DNA of 64,000 bases from positions 44,577-108,576 of IMG/VR virus record IMGVR_UViG_3300034284_000578; one strand, given 5' to 3'. Shown piece by piece: positions 61,246 to 64,000 of this stretch. The notes below the pieces were generated by a model that searched no databases, was not told the DNA's origin, and worked only from the letters and a program-made list of their open reading frames with translations. Each line of letters begins with the position of its first letter. Position 1 is the stretch's first letter. The position numbers were made by a program, and so were the translations under genes. This DNA is from a virus.

Positions 61246-63732
61246 ATGGCAACTATTAAGATTAAACGTGGTACATCAGATCCAACAGCAACACAAGTAA
61301 CAAATGCTGGTGAATTGGCAGCAAATACAACCACACCAAAGATTTGGTTAAAGACTGCTGATGATAGCAGCACAACTCCAATTTGGGTTGGTGCTCAAAT
61401 CGAAGCATCGCCTGGTGACTGGACATCTGCGGTTAAACTCGCAACACAAAGTGCAGTCAATACCACCTTTATGCCAAAGGCGGGTGGTACATTTACTGGT
61501 GCTGTAAGTTTTGGTCAAGGATCGACTGCTCCCGGTGAAATTCGTCTTCTAGAAGATACAGATGATGGTTCAAATTATAGTGCGTTCAGGGGATCTGCAA
61601 GATCGGCAAATATTACTTATGTAATGCCTACAACTGATCCTACTGCTGGACAAGTTTTATCTGCTGGTGCTCCTTCTTCAAACGTTTCTACTTTATCTTG
61701 GATTGATTCTGGTAGTGCAAGCACAATTGCTGTAACTGATGATGATGCAACAACAACTTTGTATCCAATGTTTTCCACAGTTACAAGTGGAAGCACGACA
61801 ACAAAAATAGACTCTGATGGTATGACGTATAATGCTTCGACAGATTCATTGACAATACCAGGCGACTTGGCTGTAAATGGTGCCGACATCACCACAACTG
61901 CAACTGGCACAGCAACTGTGTTCAATACTAATGCCACAACAGTCAACATGGCTGGTGCTGCAACAACCGCAACAATTGGTTACACTGGCACAGCATCATC
62001 CACAACCAACATCTCAAATGGTGCGGTGGGTAGTTCAAATACAAAAACTCTTAATCTTGGGGCGGGCGGGGGCTTAGGGACCGTAAACGTAAACATAGGT
62101 TCGGAATCTGCAGGAACTACCACTATAAACAGTTCGACTTTAGCCGGAAATTTCGCAAATAGTACGCAAAATGTATTTAATACCAACCATACAGTAGTAA
62201 ATGCATTTGGAGCAGCAACTACTCTTACAATGGGAGCAACAAGTGGCGCAACAACCAGTATTCGTGGTGGCACATTAGTCGGAAATACAACAACACAAAA
62301 CGTATTTAATGCTACAGCGACAACAGTAAATGCATTCGGTGCCGGTACAACTGTATCAATCGGTGCTACTACTGGTACTACCACGGTTAGAAATGATTTG
62401 AACATTGCTTCTGGAAAAGTATACCAAATAAATGCAACTTCAATATTGAGTGCTACGACTTTGGGTTCCAGTGTAGTAAGTTCATCTTTAACATCAGTAG
62501 GAACAATTGCAACTGGTGTATGGGAAGCAACAGATGTAGGAGTTGCTCACGGTGGTACGGGTACGTCCGATGGTAGTATCACAGGTACTGGTGCTTTAAC
62601 ATTTACCGCTGGCGGAACAAACACAAACGTAAACTTGGTTCCAAATGGAAACGGTACAGTTGATGTTGGATCTAAGAGAATTACTAATCTTGCAACACCC
62701 TCATCATCTACGGATGCTGCCACACGCGGATATGTTGATAGTGTCGCGCAAGGTTTGCACTTTCACGCAACTGCAAAAGGAGCAACAACTGCAACTTTGG
62801 CATCTCTGTCTGGTGCAACAGTAAGTTATAGCGGAGGAACTCAAGCAATAACTTGGACAGGTGGAACTGCATTAACAAGTACATTTACTGATGGTGTTTC
62901 TTTTACTGCGAGTACAACAGAATCTTCCGCTAGTAGAATTCTTGTAAAAAATGAAGGAGATGTTGGTGGATTAGGTGCAGCATATAACGGAATTTATTAT
63001 GTGTATGGTGCCAGAGAATTGAGAAGATCTGTAGACGCAAATACAGCAGCAGAATATATCGGTGGTGATTTCATCTTCATTTTAGAAGGAACAACATATA
63101 ACAACACAGGTTGGGTGCAAACAGAAGTTATCACTACATTGGACACAGATTCCATTCTGTGGGATCAATTCTCCGGTGCTGGTACATTTATTGCCGATGA
63201 AGTTACTTTAACCAAAAGTGGAGATACATTTAGTATCAAGAGCACATATATTGGACAATCTAGCATAACTACTCTTGGTACAATCGGAACAGGTACATGG
63301 CAAGGTACAGTAATTGGTTTGACTTATGGTGGTACAGGTAAAGCACTAACAGCCAGTGCCGGTGGTATCGTCTATACTGACGCAGATAGCATGGAAGTTC
63401 TTGCTGCCGGTACATCTGGTTATGTGCTAACTTCAGGTGGATCTGGTGCGCCATCGTGGACAAATGCAACAGACGCAAATACTACATCTGCTATCGTACA
63501 GCGAGATGGTTCTGGTAATTTTAGTGCAGGAACAATTACTGCCAGTTTAACTGGTACAGCATCAAATGCTTCAGCAGTAACTATGGCAAGTGAAACCTCA
63601 GATACTACTTGCTTCTTGGCTTTCGTAAATACGGCATCTGCATCAAATCAAGCGTTAAAGTATAATTCGTCATTAGCATATAACGCATCTACGAACTATT
63701 TGGAAGCCAATATTGATGGTGGAACTTATTAA
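61246..63732 (+). CDS. Tail fibre protein (828 aa)
   Basis: N-terminus ATIKIKRGTSDPTATQVTNAGELAANTTTPKIW shares the attachment pattern of the preceding protein. The body is Thr/Ala/Gly-rich with a repeated unit of the type FNxxxTTVNAFGAxTTxxxG between about residues 225 and 380, a shaft-like beta-spiral. Later come VAHGGTGT, RITNLATPSSSTDAATRGYVDS (a common fibre motif near residue 480) and further beta repeats, ending ANIDGGTY. SD GAGGA precedes the ATG. It probably is a host-binding fibre; receptor unknown. Confidence 0.75.
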   Translation: MATIKIKRGTSDPTATQVTNAGELAANTTTPKIWLKTADDSSTTPIWVGAQIEASPGDWTSAVKLATQSAVNTTFMPKAGGTFTGAVSFGQGSTAPGEIRLLEDTDDGSNYSAFRGSARSANITYVMPTTDPTAGQVLSAGAPSSNVSTLSWIDSGSASTIAVTDDDATTTLYPMFSTVTSGSTTTKIDSDGMTYNASTDSLTIPGDLAVNGADITTTATGTATVFNTNATTVNMAGAATTATIGYTGTASSTTNISNGAVGSSNTKTLNLGAGGGLGTVNVNIGSESAGTTTINSSTLAGNFANSTQNVFNTNHTVVNAFGAATTLTMGATSGATTSIRGGTLVGNTTTQNVFNATATTVNAFGAGTTVSIGATTGTTTVRNDLNIASGKVYQINATSILSATTLGSSVVSSSLTSVGTIATGVWEATDVGVAHGGTGTSDGSITGTGALTFTAGGTNTNVNLVPNGNGTVDVGSKRITNLATPSSSTDAATRGYVDSVAQGLHFHATAKGATTATLASLSGATVSYSGGTQAITWTGGTALTSTFTDGVSFTASTTESSASRILVKNEGDVGGLGAAYNGIYYVYGARELRRSVDANTAAEYIGGDFIFILEGTTYNNTGWVQTEVITTLDTDSILWDQFSGAGTFIADEVTLTKSGDTFSIKSTYIGQSSITTLGTIGTGTWQGTVIGLTYGGTGKALTASAGGIVYTDADSMEVLAAGTSGYVLTSGGSGAPSWTNATDANTTSAIVQRDGSGNFSAGTITASLTGTASNASAVTMASETSDTTCFLAFVNTASASNQALKYNSSLAYNASTNYLEANIDGGTY

Positions 63733-63751
63733 TAAATGAAAGAGATATATT

Positions 63752-64000
63752 ATGTCAGAAGTGAATTATAATGAAACAGTCGTAATTCCATTCCTTCAGA
63801 AGAAGTTCCAAGAACTTGTAAACAACAATTTAGTTCTTGAAGTTAATTTGATGGTGGAACAGAATAAAAACAAAGACCTAACAGAAAAATTTAATAACAC
63901 CACTCAGAACTTTGCTTTAGAAATTTCTAAGCGAGATGATTTAATTTCCGAATATAAAGGAAAGTATAATCAATTACAATCTGAATCGCCAATAATTGGT
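63752..64000 (+). CDS. Coiled-coil protein, 3' truncated by window end
   Basis: ATG at 63752, 19 nt after the fibre stop, opens a frame that is still open at 64000 (83 codons). MSEVNYNETVVIPFLQKKFQELVNNN followed by heptad-like, charged sequence (VEQNKNKDLTEKFNN, EISKRDDLISEYKGKYNQLQ) predicts a coiled coil. AAAGAG upstream is a weak ribosome site. Position after a fibre gene suggests a fibre accessory or a new module; the rest is outside the window. Confidence 0.6.
   Translation, partial: MSEVNYNETVVIPFLQKKFQELVNNNLVLEVNLMVEQNKNKDLTEKFNNTTQNFALEISKRDDLISEYKGKYNQLQSESPIIG

Overview
The window is a continuous stretch of a T4-like contractile-tailed phage (myovirus) genome. Every gene I can support is on the + strand. 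Neighbouring genes are packed tightly, often with ATGA or TAATG stop/start overlaps, and the DNA is AT-rich. The gene order 13-14-15-16-17-18-19-20-(67-like)-21-22-23-(tail-tube-like)-uvsY-uvsW-55-47-46-...-rnh-45-44-62-regA is the T4 core order as it appears in marine T4-like phages (cyanophage/pelagiphage type). There are no photosynthesis or other host-derived metabolic genes here, so the host cannot be named from this window.

Layout. 1-29664: an almost 30-kb block of very large virion proteins: the end of a structural protein, a 3556-residue adhesin with a carbohydrate-enzyme-like beta-helix and a six-repeat Asp-box segment, a gp8-like baseplate wedge protein, two proteins that look like halves of the DUF4815 tail protein family, a small coiled-coil protein, and two fibre-like proteins. 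29661-29689: a perfect sigma70-type promoter in front of a 115-residue protein. 30087-45450: the late morphogenesis cluster (neck, tail completion, terminase, sheath, tube, portal, scaffold, protease, major capsid protein). It contains exact TATAAATA late promoters at 30100, 41657, 42618 and 43888, and a strong intrinsic terminator after gp23. An unusual collagen-like, cysteine-rich protein with a nucleotidyltransferase-like C-terminus lies between the portal and the head scaffold genes. 45462-60034: a tail-tube-like protein, then recombination and replication genes (UvsY, UvsW, late sigma gp55, gp47/gp46 nuclease, a GNAT acetyltransferase overlapping a DNA methyltransferase, RNase H, sliding clamp, clamp loader, RegA). 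60034-64000: a second fibre module in the place where T4 has DNA polymerase gene 43, running off the end of the window.

How the parts work together. Gp55 encoded here is the sigma factor expected to read the TATAAATA promoters with the gp45 clamp and gp44/62 loader, which are also encoded here. uvsY and gp55 are preceded by TGCTTT boxes near -30 that resemble T4 middle promoters. The most striking regulatory structure is at gp13: a perfect 12-bp inverted repeat hides the gp13 ribosome binding site, and its loop holds an exact late promoter. Read-through RNA from the upstream sigma70 promoter should therefore be silent for gp13, while late transcripts should be active. Other points of interest are a -1 slippery heptamer where the acetyltransferase and methyltransferase frames overlap, a possible 8-codon upstream ORF over the regA start, and three consecutive fibre-module proteins that share a DGGx(Y/F) C-terminus. 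All function calls come from reading protein motifs; no database search was run.
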